The position numbers and the translations under genes are program-made. Below, one piece after another: positions 1 through 8,562 of a stretch of DNA of 64,000 nt. How positions within the stretch are numbered: the first letter of the stretch is position 1; each line of letters starts with the position of its first letter. This DNA comes from Vibrio splendidus. Lineage in GTDB: Bacteria > Pseudomonadota > Gammaproteobacteria > Enterobacterales > Vibrionaceae. The notes beneath the pieces are model-generated. The model searched no databases and was not told the origin of the DNA. It was given only the letters and a program-made list of their open reading frames with translations. The stretch lies in NCBI RefSeq assembly GCF_024347615.1, contig NZ_AP025509.1:806001-870000 (forward strand). The letters are read 5' to 3'.

Positions 1-975
1 CGCTAGGAAAGGCATGTCGTAGTTAATTACATGTGGTAAGTCTTCGATATCAAGACCACGGGCTGCAACGTCGGTTGCTACCATCACACGTGCTCTGCCT
101 TCTTTGAAGTCATCCAAAGCACGACGACGAGCGCTTTGTGCTTTATCACCGTGACAAAGTACCGCTTTAATGCCGTCTAATTTAAGCTCTTTAACAACGT
201 CATTCGCTGTTTCTTTGTAGTTCACGAACACAAGCACTTGGCGCCAGTTTTTACGGCCAATCAGCTCAGAAAGCAGTTCTGTTTTACGCTCTTGATCCAC
301 AGGGTAAACCACGTGACCAACAGTAGAAGCCGTTGAGTTTTCGCGCTCAACACTAATACGTTTTGGTTTACGTAGAATATCAACAGACAGTTGGTTTAAC
401 TGAGTAGAAGTCGTTGCCGAGAACATCATGATTTGCGGCGATGTTTCTACATCCAACATGATCTTACGAACGGCATTGATAAAGCCCATATCAAGGATAC
501 GGTCAGCTTCATCGAATACTAGAAATTCTAGGTTTGCGATAGACACGTTACCCGCTTCTAAGTGTTCTTCCAAACGGCCAGGTGTTGCAACCAAAATATC
601 CACACCCAGTTCTAATTGACGAACTTGTGAAGACATTTTGTTACCACCGTAAACCGCTGAAACGCTTAGTTCAGTGTATTTAACGTAGTCTTTAATGTTT
701 TGAGCGATCTGCGCAGCTAGCTCTCGAGTTGGAGCAAGAATAAGGCCGCGAGCCGTTCCTCTAGACGCCTTTTTACCGCTGTTCAAAAGGTGCTGAATAA
801 CAGGCAATGAAAATGCCGCTGTTTTACCCGTACCGGTTTGAGCAGTAGCAAAAATATCATGGCCTTTACGAGCCATTGGAATCGCTTTTTGTTGAATTGG
901 AGTGAGTTTTTCATAACCACACTCAGTCAACGCTTTGACTAATTCAGGAGCAAAACCTTGAGAGGAAAATGACAT
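1..975 (-). CDS. DEAD-box RNA helicase, RhlE-like (C-terminus off the left edge)
   Basis: ATP-dependent RNA helicase, expected to remodel RNA or ribosome-assembly intermediates in the cytoplasm. The reverse strand translates without a stop from an ATG at 975 to the window edge, about 325 residues. The helicase motifs appear in order: Q-motif (TPIQQ), Walker A (AQTGTGKT), PTREL, DEAD, SAT and ARGLDI. The N-terminus MSFSSQGF resembles RhlE. The C-terminal extension that separates RhlE, SrmB and CsdA types lies outside the window, so the subfamily is likely but not certain. It appears to be a single gene; the next gene upstream, the YeiR-like GTPase, is on the same strand about 180 bp away. Confidence 0.93.
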   Translation of the reverse strand, partial: MSFSSQGFAPELVKALTECGYEKLTPIQQKAIPMARKGHDIFATAQTGTGKTAAFSLPVIQHLLNSGKKASRGTARGLILAPTRELAAQIAQNIKDYVKYTELSVSAVYGGNKMSSQVRQLELGVDILVATPGRLEEHLEAGNVSIANLEFLVFDEADRILDMGFINAVRKIMLDVETSPQIMMFSATTSTQLNQLSVDILRKPKRISVERENSTASTVGHVVYPVDQERKTELLSELIGRKNWRQVLVFVNYKETANDVVKELKLDGIKAVLCHGDKAQSARRRALDDFKEGRARVMVATDVAARGLDIEDLPHVINYDMPFLA

Positions 976-1157
976 TGTTACGGGTTCCTTAAGCAGACAG
1001 CCTACATTCTTATTTCAGCCGAGCACTATAAAGTAATTAGAGTGATTTATCTCACATTTATCGTGATATAACGCAAACTTTCTCATTTAATCTGGTGTTT
1101 ACCCCACCTTCAACGAAGTAAACACCGAGATCATCAGTTCAAACAGTAAAAATGGCG

Positions 1158-2141
1158 CTATTTGATGCCACACAGCTTGAGTAGAATCTGCTCGAGATCG
1201 TCCCAAGGCATTAACTGCGAGTCGATCACTTCCAGTCTTGATTCAAAACCATCCAGTGTAATTTCGTTCACTGACACCACTTGATTCGCCACGTTAAACG
1301 CATAGCAACCTTGGTCAGTATTCACCACGGCTTTTACACGCTCAGCCGTAAGATCTGACAGCATTGAAAACAGCGCATCAAAGTCGAACTTGTGCTCTGC
1401 GCCAAATAGCCAACCGCAACTGAAATAGCCCTGACCTTTATTCTCTTTACGGATGAACGCTTCACCGGGAGGAAGTTGGAATTGAGGCTCTTGTTCAGCG
1501 TGATCGTGATGATGCGCTTCAATATGAGAGGAAGCACTGCCGTATACTCTTTCAATGTCCAACACTTCCAATGGCACTTCACCATCGTGAATTAGCTTAT
1601 GGAAGACTTTTGCTGGCGTTTGATCCGTCACCCAATCATTAAACACATCGATGTCTTCAGAATGAACAAGGTCAACCTTAGTACCAAGAATCACATCTGC
1701 ACTGTCCAGTTGATCATTGAAATTCTGATTCGACGTGTACTTTTCATTGGATAGGTTTCGTGGGTCAACCAAGCCAAGCGTCGCTTTTAAATCAACATAA
1801 GGTGTGTATTGCTCTGAAGTGAGTGTCGCAATAACCTGTTTAGGGTGACCAAGCCCAGTTGGCTCAATCAATAAACGGTCCGGCTTTTGGCGCAGTAAGG
1901 CATTAATACCTACCGACATAGGAACACCTGCAGTACAACACATGCAACCACCCGGTACTTCTTTAATTAAAGCACCTTGGTCTGTCATTAATGCGCCATC
2001 AATGCCGATTTCGCCAAATTCATTAACCAGGACAGCCCAGTTTTCATTCTCAGGTTTATTTTTGAGCAGGTTCAAAATAGCTGTCGTTTTGCCAACACCC
2101 AAGAAACCCGTAATTATGTTTGTAGGAACTTTTTTGGTCAT
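1158..2141 (-). CDS. yeiR: COG0523 (CobW/YeiR-type) metal-chaperone GTPase
   Basis: G3E-family GTPase thought to bind zinc and pass metal to client enzymes in the cytosol. 327 aa. Walker A GFLGVGKTT is near residue 12, the metal-binding GCMCC motif near residue 65, and IEPTGLGHPKQ follows. A histidine-rich patch (HHHDH) near residue 210 links to the CobW C-terminal domain. The whole protein, including LVNEFGEIGIDGAL, resembles E. coli YeiR in order and length. A clear AAGGAG Shine-Dalgarno lies just upstream of the ATG. COG0523 genes are often Zur-regulated, but I could not identify a convincing Zur box. The exact metal client is unknown. Confidence 0.88.
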   Translation of the reverse strand: MTKKVPTNIITGFLGVGKTTAILNLLKNKPENENWAVLVNEFGEIGIDGALMTDQGALIKEVPGGCMCCTAGVPMSVGINALLRQKPDRLLIEPTGLGHPKQVIATLTSEQYTPYVDLKATLGLVDPRNLSNEKYTSNQNFNDQLDSADVILGTKVDLVHSEDIDVFNDWVTDQTPAKVFHKLIHDGEVPLEVLDIERVYGSASSHIEAHHHDHAEQEPQFQLPPGEAFIRKENKGQGYFSCGWLFGAEHKFDFDALFSMLSDLTAERVKAVVNTDQGCYAFNVANQVVSVNEITLDGFESRLEVIDSQLMPWDDLEQILLKLCGIK

Positions 2142-2293
2142 ATCAGTTCTCCTTTTTAAGGGAGTATATACACAATCACGGAGAAATTGACCCCAATCGC
2201 TTGTTTATACGGAGAATGATTTAAGCCAGAAGTTGTATGAGTGTCACTAGAAAAGGGGGGAACGAAGAAAAATGAATGCTCCAGACGAACTAA

Positions 2294-2316
2294 AGGCGTA
2301 CTTACTCAGTACGCCT
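2294..2316. other. Perfect hairpin in the 540-bp gap between yeiR and clcA
   Basis: Two 9-nt arms (AGGCGTACT and AGTACGCCT) flank a 5-nt loop. No T-run follows, so it does not look like a standard terminator. The rest of the gap (2142-2683) shows no convincing gene; a 62-codon reading frame at 2397 lacks a ribosome binding site and resembles nothing known. Promoter elements for yeiR and clcA must lie here. Confidence 0.4.
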
Positions 2317-2683
2317 CACCCTCGTTACTCAATCGTGAGTTCGCGAATCAGGAAGCCTTAAATATCGACCTGAACATTTAACGAGGAACTAAAACTTTGT
2401 TTCTGAATCCATCCAAATTGTGTGTAAAACCTCACTTCTCCTTGCGGTTCGTTATGTTGCTTTACGATTTAACTATGGTTCATTTTTGGGGATATTCAAG
2501 CCACCACCAGAGAATCGATCAAAATTGTGACGGCGATTCCACAATTGCCCATAGATTCCATTTATGTAACACGTACATTCCATAAATGAAATTCAACTTT
2601 TCATCTTTGCTGCTATAGGATATGCAGAGGACGCGTATAATTTATGACAACCCCGCCTTAACCCATTCAGGAGCCTTATCTCA

Positions 2684-4090
2684 ATGACCAGAAGAGAGAA
2701 AATTAAGCAATCCTTATTAGCCAAAATGCCAAGGGATGCTATTAATCAATTTCTCTCAAGAGATAAGACACCCGCTTCCGTTCTCTTTCTTTCTTGTATT
2801 GTGGGTGTACTTGCTGGCGTGGTGGGTACCTATTTCGAAGTCGCGGTTCATTTCATCACAGAAACTCGTACCGATTGGCTTAAAGATGAAATCGGTAGCT
2901 ATTTACCCCTTTGGCTAGCCGCTTTCCTTATTAGTGCTGCATTTGCCTTTATTGGTTACTTCCTCGTTCACCGCTTTGCTCCAGAGGCTGCAGGTTCAGG
3001 CATCCCCGAAATTGAAGGTGCGATGGACGGTATGCGCCCAGTTCGATGGTGGAGAGTATTGCCAGTAAAATTCTTTGGCGGTATGGGCGCATTAGGTTCT
3101 GGTATGGTTTTAGGCCGAGAAGGACCAACCGTTCAAATGGGCGGCAGTATTGGTCGCATGGTCACCGATATCTTTCGAGTCAAAGATGACGACACTCGCC
3201 ACTCACTATTAGCTTCGGGTGCCGCAGGTGGTTTAGCCGCCGCATTCAATGCACCACTGGCTGGCATCATGTTTGTAGTCGAGGAGATGAGACCACAGTT
3301 TCGCTACTCACTCATATCAATTAAAGCCGTCATCATCTCCGCGGTTTCAGCCAACATCGTTTTTCGATCAATCAACGGACAGTCTGCCGTTATCACAATG
3401 CCTCAGTACCAACCGCCTGAACTGGATGCTCTGTGGTTATTTTTGTTGTTAGGCGTGTTGTTCGGCCTGTTTGGTGTGATTTTCAATAAGTTGATTACAC
3501 TTTCGCAAGACCTGTTTGTGGCAATACACAAGAATGACCGTAAACGCTACTTAATGACAGGTTCCCTGCTGGGCGGTTGTTTTGGCTTATTGCTGCTCTA
3601 TATACCGGAGTTGACTGGCGGTGGTATTGGTATCATCCCGAACATCACTAATGGCAACTACAGCGCAAACGTGCTGCTGTTAATCTTCTTAGGCCGAGTG
3701 ATCACTACCCTGCTTTGTTTCGGCTCTGGTGCACCGGGTGGTATCTTTGCACCAATGCTTGCTCTAGGAACGCTCTTTGGTTACGCGTTTGGGCTTATTG
3801 CGGCGGCATTCTTTCCTGAACTGAATATTGAACCGGGTATGTTTGCGATTGCTGGCATGGGCGCCTTATTTGCCGCCACCGTACGAGCGCCTATCACTGG
3901 CATACTGTTGGTTATTGAAATGACCAATAACTACTACCTGATCCTGCCGTTGATCATCACCTGCTTAGGCGCGGTAATCATTGCTCAAATGTTAGGTGGG
4001 CAGCCAATTTACAGTCAGCTGCTTAACCGTACGCTGAAAAACGAGAAGCTAAGACAACAAGACCTCCCTCAGCAAGAGGAAGTACGTTAA
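2684..4090 (+). CDS. clcA: H+/Cl- exchange transporter ClcA
   Basis: Inner-membrane CLC antiporter that exchanges two chloride ions for one proton; the family supports extreme acid resistance. 468 aa, close to the 473 aa of the E. coli protein. The signatures are present: GSGIPEIEG (selectivity filter serine), GREGPTVQ (gating glutamate) and [11 protein letters not shown] near residue 345. About ten or more hydrophobic helices are visible. The cytoplasmic tail is short, with no CBS domains, as in prokaryotic ClcA. The ATG at 2684 follows an AGGAG site. It appears monocistronic; the gap to the next gene holds an inverted repeat. Confidence 0.95.
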   Translation: MTRREKIKQSLLAKMPRDAINQFLSRDKTPASVLFLSCIVGVLAGVVGTYFEVAVHFITETRTDWLKDEIGSYLPLWLAAFLISAAFAFIGYFLVHRFAPEAAGSGIPEIEGAMDGMRPVRWWRVLPVKFFGGMGALGSGMVLGREGPTVQMGGSIGRMVTDIFRVKDDDTRHSLLASGAAGGLAAAFNAPLAGIMFVVEEMRPQFRYSLISIKAVIISAVSANIVFRSINGQSAVITMPQYQPPELDALWLFLLLGVLFGLFGVIFNKLITLSQDLFVAIHKNDRKRYLMTGSLLGGCFGLLLLYIPELTGGGIGIIPNITNGNYSANVLLLIFLGRVITTLLCFGSGAPGGIFAPMLALGTLFGYAFGLIAAAFFPELNIEPGMFAIAGMGALFAATVRAPITGILLVIEMTNNYYLILPLIITCLGAVIIAQMLGGQPIYSQLLNRTLKNEKLRQQDLPQQEEVR

Positions 4091-4115
4091 CGACATTGAG
4101 AACGATAGTTCAAAT

Positions 4116-4147
4116 GTGGAACTTAAACGTAACTCGTTAAGTTCCAC
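4116..4147. repeat. Inverted repeat with an extra copy of one arm, downstream of clcA
   Basis: GTGGAACTTAA (4116-4126) and its exact complement TTAAGTTCCAC (4137-4147) form an 11-bp stem with a 10-nt loop. About 11 nt further on, AGTTCCACT recurs, followed in both copies by a similar RATACA stretch. No T-run follows. It could be a transcription end of clcA or an mRNA-stability element. The rest of the 4091-4442 gap is AT-rich with no gene seen. Confidence 0.45.
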
Positions 4148-4442
4148 TAATACAGTCAAGTTCCACTGATACATGAGCAAACCAAGCTCTGTATTTATAA
4201 ATCACTCAAAAAATAAAGCACACTTTCCTCGTGCTTAATGTCCCGATTTCGTATCAAAATCAAAAAAGCAAACGTTAAACTTGCTATCATCCACTCAAAA
4301 TTATTTGAGTGTCCTTAACATCTATTGAGGACACAGCTGAGCGCTCACTCTAGAGCAAAAATTCTATAATTGACTCATATTATATAAACAGCTCACATTC
4401 TATATAACTCATATCCTATAAATAACTAGTTGGAGAAAGGCG

Positions 4443-5423
4443 TTGAACTGGAGAAGGTTAACCCAAGTAAAAAATGTGCCGCCATCTCAGGCGTCTTTGG
4501 CACTTGGTGTTATTGGACTAGGACAAGCTTGGGCATTATATCTGCCTGGAGTTGGTGAGATCATTCGCCCTTACCTTGCTGCATTTGGCGCACTGTTATT
4601 GCTACCCGTTTTACTTCGTTATCTCACCAGCTTTAATACTTTCATCAATGACATTCGTCATCCGCTTAGTGGAAGCTTGATGGCACCAATGAGCATGGCG
4701 TTATTGATTCTATGCGACTATTTAGCCGAAATCTCACCAGTCATTGCTTACCCTGTCTGGTTCTGCGCGTTGTTATTGCATTTTACCATGATGGTGTTGT
4801 TCTTTAGTTTCCAGATCATCAACTTTAAAATGTCGAACATTGTACCGAGTTGGTTTCTGTATCCGGTGGGGTTAATCAGCAGTTCCTTAGCAGGTTCACA
4901 ATTTGGGCACACCGTTTTTTCAGAAACACTTGCGGCCACTTGTATCGGTATCTATTTCCTAATGCTGCCAGTGGTGTTGTACCGCTTGGTATTCGAAGGA
5001 AACCTGCCACGCCGAGCAAGACCAACCTTAGCCATCATGGCAGCACCTGTGAACCTGTCTTTAGCGGCTTACTTGGTTAACTTCGACAACCCAGACCCGA
5101 TTCTAACAGGCGCGTTGGCTGGTATTGCTATCACCATGACGCTACTGATCTACTTGTGTTACATACGATTGATGCGTCTGAAATTCCAACCTTCGATTGC
5201 TGCCGTCACTTTCCCTTCCGTGATCAGCGCTATTGCCATGCATCGTCTAACTACGTTTTTCGGCGCGGAATACCCGCAATGGTATTGGCTGCACAAGTTT
5301 GGTTTCTTCGAGTTAACCATCGCAACCATCCTAGTGATTTGGGTTGCAGGTGGATACGTGAAAATGTACTGGCCTGAGTTTTTTGATACTGACTACATGT
5401 CTAAAAAGGTCAAACGTTCTTAG
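4443..5423 (+). CDS. TDT-family (TehA/SLAC1-like) membrane transporter
   Basis: Predicted inner-membrane transporter of the tellurite-resistance/dicarboxylate family. 326 aa with about ten hydrophobic helices. The TTG start at 4443 is chosen because a GGAGAAAG Shine-Dalgarno sits directly ahead of it and the next in-frame ATG would remove two or three helices. TehA of E. coli is of similar size and fold, but substrate cannot be deduced here: tellurite, anions and C4-dicarboxylates are all reported for the family. No TehB methyltransferase is adjacent. It stands alone between clcA and an IS element inserted about 80 bp beyond its stop. Confidence 0.75.
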   Translation: MNWRRLTQVKNVPPSQASLALGVIGLGQAWALYLPGVGEIIRPYLAAFGALLLLPVLLRYLTSFNTFINDIRHPLSGSLMAPMSMALLILCDYLAEISPVIAYPVWFCALLLHFTMMVLFFSFQIINFKMSNIVPSWFLYPVGLISSSLAGSQFGHTVFSETLAATCIGIYFLMLPVVLYRLVFEGNLPRRARPTLAIMAAPVNLSLAAYLVNFDNPDPILTGALAGIAITMTLLIYLCYIRLMRLKFQPSIAAVTFPSVISAIAMHRLTTFFGAEYPQWYWLHKFGFFELTIATILVIWVAGGYVKMYWPEFFDTDYMSKKVKRS

Positions 5424-5538
5424 ACCTAAGCTAGAAGAGCTTAGTTTGCTCGATCGAATTCTCCAATATTCGATATGTCAGACAGCAGAACCAAACAAAA
5501 AAAGGCCTCACAATGTGATAATGCCGTTCGGATAAGCA

Positions 5539-6861
5539 TTATTGCTTGAACCTGAACGGATATTTGGCTGGGACAAAGAGGACTGAACGTGGAAACGTTC
5601 GGTCCTTTCTTTTATCTGGAAGAATGAAGTGACTCAAACTGTCTCTCATCCTTTTCAGTTTTACAGGTAGAGTTCCGTCTGGGCTTAAAGCTAACCAACG
5701 TAATTGCGCATCAATAAGGTTAATTGCGGCGGTAAAACTGACCCTAGTCGCTCGAACCCCGGCTTCTGAAGCTATCTTAACCATCTCTAATCGCACTAAG
5801 TTATAGGCAAGTAATACGCCCCAAAGCTCTTGCTTCACACCGGCAGAAAAACGACTTCGTAAAGTGACGTGACTTTGCAGTTGAGTCTGTTTAATTTCAC
5901 CATAACCTTCTTCTATCTCCCAGCGTTGCCAATAAATACGCAGCAGGCTTTCTAGCGAGTATCTACTAGGGTCTGTAAGTGAAGTAATAAAACCTTTTAT
6001 CTCACCTTTTGGCTCTTGATATAGGACTAATCTAGCTTCCCAACGTGCGGGTAAATTCGGATTCTGCCGTTGAGCTTGAGGAGATATGGGCATTGAGATG
6101 AGCATGTCGTTCTCCGCATATTTCTCCAACACTTCATAGCGTAGCTTACGTTTTGCCGGCATTAACCAGTGAGCATTTTCCGCACTCTCTTGCCACGACA
6201 ACAAGAGGTCTGCCGAGAAATAACAACGATCAAATAAGGTCAATGAATGTGCGGGGATATCATTGAATAGACGCTTAGCTAAGGTCGTTTCACCGACATG
6301 ACAGCCATCAAAAGCCGCCCCCATAATCATTCGAGTTTCTGTTGACATCAAAGCGACTAAACGAAGTTGAGGGTAAGGTTTCAATTTTTTAGAGATGAAC
6401 CCAAATTCTTCAGCGTTCTCTGGGGAATCTTGGCACCTAAATGTTGTTCCATCCACAGCAAGAACATTAAGCTCCAAGTCTTTATCTTGTTGAAGGATAT
6501 CTCCGTTCCAAGCCTTTACCGTTGTGTGAAACAGAGCCGCTAATGGACTCTCATCTAGACGTCGGCGTGAATCAGTTAGGACACTAGGTGCAACACGAGA
6601 CCAGCTATCTTCAGGTTTAGGCTGAAGCGCAATGTCTAATGAACTGCATACCTCTTTGATAGACATGTTGCGTTGCAGCCCCATCCAAATAACTAACCAG
6701 ACAGCTTGCTGAGCGGGAAGCCGACGTCGTCTTATGCTCGCTTTATTGGTTTCAAGAAGAGCTTGTTCTATCCACTCAATCTGAATGGCGTCGACGACAG
6801 ATTCATAATTGTCGGCATCTTCAATGGTCTCGTGTGCCATTGCTAATTCTTGTTCAAGCAT
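5539..6861 (-). CDS. IS4-family DDE transposase
   Basis: 440 aa, intact. The IS4 signature Y-x2-R-x3-E-x6-K is present exactly (YWQRWEIEEGYGEIK), giving the catalytic glutamate near residue 320. The first aspartate lies in LAVDGTTF and the second in TLFDRCYF. The N-terminal region with IRRRRLPAQQAVWLVIWMGL is the usual IS4 N-terminal domain. The start used is the ATG at 6861, whose GGGGAT Shine-Dalgarno is buried in a hairpin; a second ATG seven codons in is possible. No frameshift is seen, so the enzyme may be active. Confidence 0.93.
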   Translation of the reverse strand: MLEQELAMAHETIEDADNYESVVDAIQIEWIEQALLETNKASIRRRRLPAQQAVWLVIWMGLQRNMSIKEVCSSLDIALQPKPEDSWSRVAPSVLTDSRRRLDESPLAALFHTTVKAWNGDILQQDKDLELNVLAVDGTTFRCQDSPENAEEFGFISKKLKPYPQLRLVALMSTETRMIMGAAFDGCHVGETTLAKRLFNDIPAHSLTLFDRCYFSADLLLSWQESAENAHWLMPAKRKLRYEVLEKYAENDMLISMPISPQAQRQNPNLPARWEARLVLYQEPKGEIKGFITSLTDPSRYSLESLLRIYWQRWEIEEGYGEIKQTQLQSHVTLRSRFSAGVKQELWGVLLAYNLVRLEMVKIASEAGVRATRVSFTAAINLIDAQLRWLALSPDGTLPVKLKRMRDSLSHFILPDKRKDRTFPRSVLFVPAKYPFRFKQ

Positions 6862-6869
6862 AAAAAAAT

Positions 6870-6892
6870 CCCCATCAACGTTGTTGATGGGG
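6870..6892 (-). promoter_or_regulatory. Hairpin that sequesters the transposase ribosome binding site
   Basis: CCCCATCAAC (6870-6879), a 3-nt loop and GTTGATGGGG (6883-6892) form a perfect 10-bp stem. In the minus-strand mRNA the 3' arm ends with GGGG, which is the Shine-Dalgarno of the transposase. Such structures are known in other insertion sequences such as IS10 and IS50, where they block translation of transcripts entering from outside. Confidence 0.65.
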
Positions 6893-7016
6893 ATTATCTG
6901 CTAACTGCAAGATCGTTCAAGTCTTCTTAAACGATCGGCATTATCACAATGTGAGGCCTTTGAATAGGCAAGGTGTTAATAGTTCAGGCGAGTGTTAATA
7001 GAACTAGTGAGAGCTA

Positions 7017-8213
7017 TTAGAAATTAGCGTGAGGGCCAAATACTTCGTAGTGTACGCGTGAGCGATCTACTTTAAGTGCGTCTAACTGCTCTACGATGTT
7101 CTTCATGAAACCAACAGGTCCACAGATATAGAAATCACTCTCTTCAAAGCCTTTAGTATCAGAGATAGACGCTAGATCCATTTGACCTTGATGTGTGTTC
7201 TCACAAGCAGACTCGTCTTTGTTCATGTACCACGTTTTCGCTTCCCAACCTTTGTCAGCAACAATATCTTTAACACGAGTCGTGAAAGAGTGTTGGCCTA
7301 CGTTTTCACAAGCGTGAAGGTAAAGAACCGGTTCGTTTTTCTGCTCGTTGTTCAAGAACTCAAGCATAGACTGCATTGGCGTTACACCCACACCTGCAGA
7401 GATGAGCGTTACTGGCTTGCTGCGCTCTTGATACATAAAGTCACCTGCTGGTGCGTATAGGCTAACCTCATCGCCGATAGCAACGGTATCGTGCATGTGG
7501 TTAGAAACAACACCTTGCGTTTCTTGACCTTGCCCTTCACGCTTCACAGAGATACGGTAGTATTTTCCGTTCGGCTTGTCTGACAGTGAATACTGACGAA
7601 TTTCGCTGTATTGTGCGCCTTCAGGTTTCACTTCAATGCCGATGTATTGTCCTGGTGTGTAATCCAAAACCTCACCGCCATCTTTTGGCTGTAAGATGAA
7701 GCTTGTTACGAGTGCTGACTCTTCGATCTTGTCTGCAATTACGAATGCACGTGCTGCTTCCCAGCCACCAACAGCCTGCTTGCGCTGTAGATAAAGTTCA
7801 GCTTCACGGTCGATGAATACTTGCGCTAAGAATAGGTAAGCGGCAGTCCATGCTTCTTCTACTTCTGGAGTAAATGCCTCAGTAGCTAATTCACGCAATG
7901 TTTCAATCAGGTGCAAACCAACAATTTGGTAGTGCTCTGGTTGAATGTTAAAGCTTGTGTGTTTCTGTGCAATACGTTCAACCGCGGTGGTTAACGCTGC
8001 TAGGTTTTCAATGTTTTTAGCATAAGCCGCGATAGCTTCAAACAGTGCCACACCTTGGCGACCTGTTCTTTGGTGAGTCATATTGAAGATATCTTTCAAT
8101 TCAGGGTTATGCGTGAACATACGTTGATAGAAGTGTTGAGTTAAAGCAGGGCCTGCGCTTTCTAAAAGAGGAATCGTCGATTTGATGATGTTGATATGTA
8201 GATTGTTTAGCAT
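7017..8213 (-). CDS. hmp: Flavohaemoprotein Hmp (nitric oxide dioxygenase)
   Basis: Oxidises NO to nitrate using O2 and NAD(P)H in the cytosol. 398 aa from the ATG at 8213, preferred over an upstream in-frame start at 8255 because GGAG lies ahead of it and MLNNLHINIIKST matches the family N-terminus. A globin domain fills residues 1-140, with proximal histidine in AQKHTSF and distal tyrosine in HFYQRMF. The FAD domain has RQYSLSD and the NAD domain has GVGVTPMQS and YICGPVGFM. Divergent norR, a sigma-54 type promoter and NorR-like sites upstream indicate NO-induced expression. Confidence 0.96.
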   Translation of the reverse strand: MLNNLHINIIKSTIPLLESAGPALTQHFYQRMFTHNPELKDIFNMTHQRTGRQGVALFEAIAAYAKNIENLAALTTAVERIAQKHTSFNIQPEHYQIVGLHLIETLRELATEAFTPEVEEAWTAAYLFLAQVFIDREAELYLQRKQAVGGWEAARAFVIADKIEESALVTSFILQPKDGGEVLDYTPGQYIGIEVKPEGAQYSEIRQYSLSDKPNGKYYRISVKREGQGQETQGVVSNHMHDTVAIGDEVSLYAPAGDFMYQERSKPVTLISAGVGVTPMQSMLEFLNNEQKNEPVLYLHACENVGQHSFTTRVKDIVADKGWEAKTWYMNKDESACENTHQGQMDLASISDTKGFEESDFYICGPVGFMKNIVEQLDALKVDRSRVHYEVFGPHANF

Positions 8214-8250
8214 TGATTTACTCCGAACACTTAGTCTTTTGACCACTTGA

Positions 8251-8261
8251 GTCAAATTGAC
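8251..8261. promoter_or_regulatory. NorR-like operator GTCA-N3-TGAC
   Basis: GTCAAATTGAC is an exact match to the NorR half-site pattern GTCA-N3-TGAC known from E. coli norVW. It lies about 40 bp upstream of the hmp start, downstream of the proposed transcription start, so its role there is unclear. A sequence similar to half of an NsrR box (AAGATGACTTT) is at 8274-8284. Confidence 0.4.
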
Positions 8262-8391
8262 TAGTTTTATTTAAAGATGACTTTATACCAATTCATTCTC
8301 AATGAGCTCTCTGGCTACATTTTTTATGAGAATCACGTGGACTGATAAATGAGCATTAATTGATTCAAATCAACTATAGGTCAGTTATTCA

Positions 8392-8402
8392 GTCATATAG
8401 AC
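8392..8402. promoter_or_regulatory. NorR-like operator (one mismatch)
   Basis: GTCATATAGAC matches GTCA-N3-TGAC with one mismatch. It is close to the expected transcription start of the sigma-54 type hmp promoter. Confidence 0.35.
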
Positions 8403-8419
8403 AACACGTAATGGACACA

Positions 8420-8436
8420 TTGCACAAACGGTGCCA
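8420..8436 (-). promoter_or_regulatory. Sigma-54 (RpoN) -24/-12 promoter for hmp
   Basis: On the minus strand the sequence TGGCAC-CGTTTG-TGCAA has the conserved GG and GC exactly ten bases apart, as in the consensus TGGCAC-N5-TTGC. Transcription would start near 8408 and give a 5' leader of roughly 195 nt before the hmp ATG. NorR is a sigma-54 activator, so the pairing is consistent. Confidence 0.65.
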
Positions 8437-8491
8437 ACATGCGAAAGCTTGCTGTGTCTGGCATCCTTTCAAAAATCCACTTCAAACTTTA

Positions 8492-8524
8492 GTCAAAAAG
8501 ACCTTTTTTTTGTGTCATAAAGAC
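8492..8524. promoter_or_regulatory. Pair of NorR-like enhancer sites
   Basis: GTCAAAAAGAC (8492-8502) and GTCATAAAGAC (8514-8524) each match GTCA-N3-TGAC with one identical change, and lie 22 bp apart, about two helical turns. They are 56-104 bp upstream of the -24 element of the hmp promoter, the usual place for enhancers bound by sigma-54 activators. They also lie just ahead of norR and could mediate autoregulation. Confidence 0.55.
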
Positions 8525-8562
8525 TCTACCATGTATAAAAATACAAACAGTATGAGCCCTTT

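Larger units (their letters stand above)
5501..6961 (-). mobile_element. IS4-family insertion sequence, complete, about 1.46 kb
   Basis: Nearly perfect terminal inverted repeats bound the element. The left end begins AAAGGCCTCAC at 5501; the right end is the complement, ending at 6961. About 33 positions can be aligned, with only one mismatch in the first 26. A single long transposase gene fills the interior on the minus strand. No target-site duplication is recognisable: the bases just outside (ACAAAA left, GAATAG right) do not match. This suggests an old insertion or later flank change. The insertion sits in the gap between the TDT transporter and hmp and breaks no visible gene. Confidence 0.88.

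Noticed and set aside
2397..2585. 62-codon frame between yeiR and clcA
   Set aside because: No ribosome binding site, no homology, odd composition; more likely the clcA upstream region.
5491..6971. Target-site duplication of the IS4 element
   Set aside because: The flanks outside the inverted repeats do not match, so no duplication is claimed.
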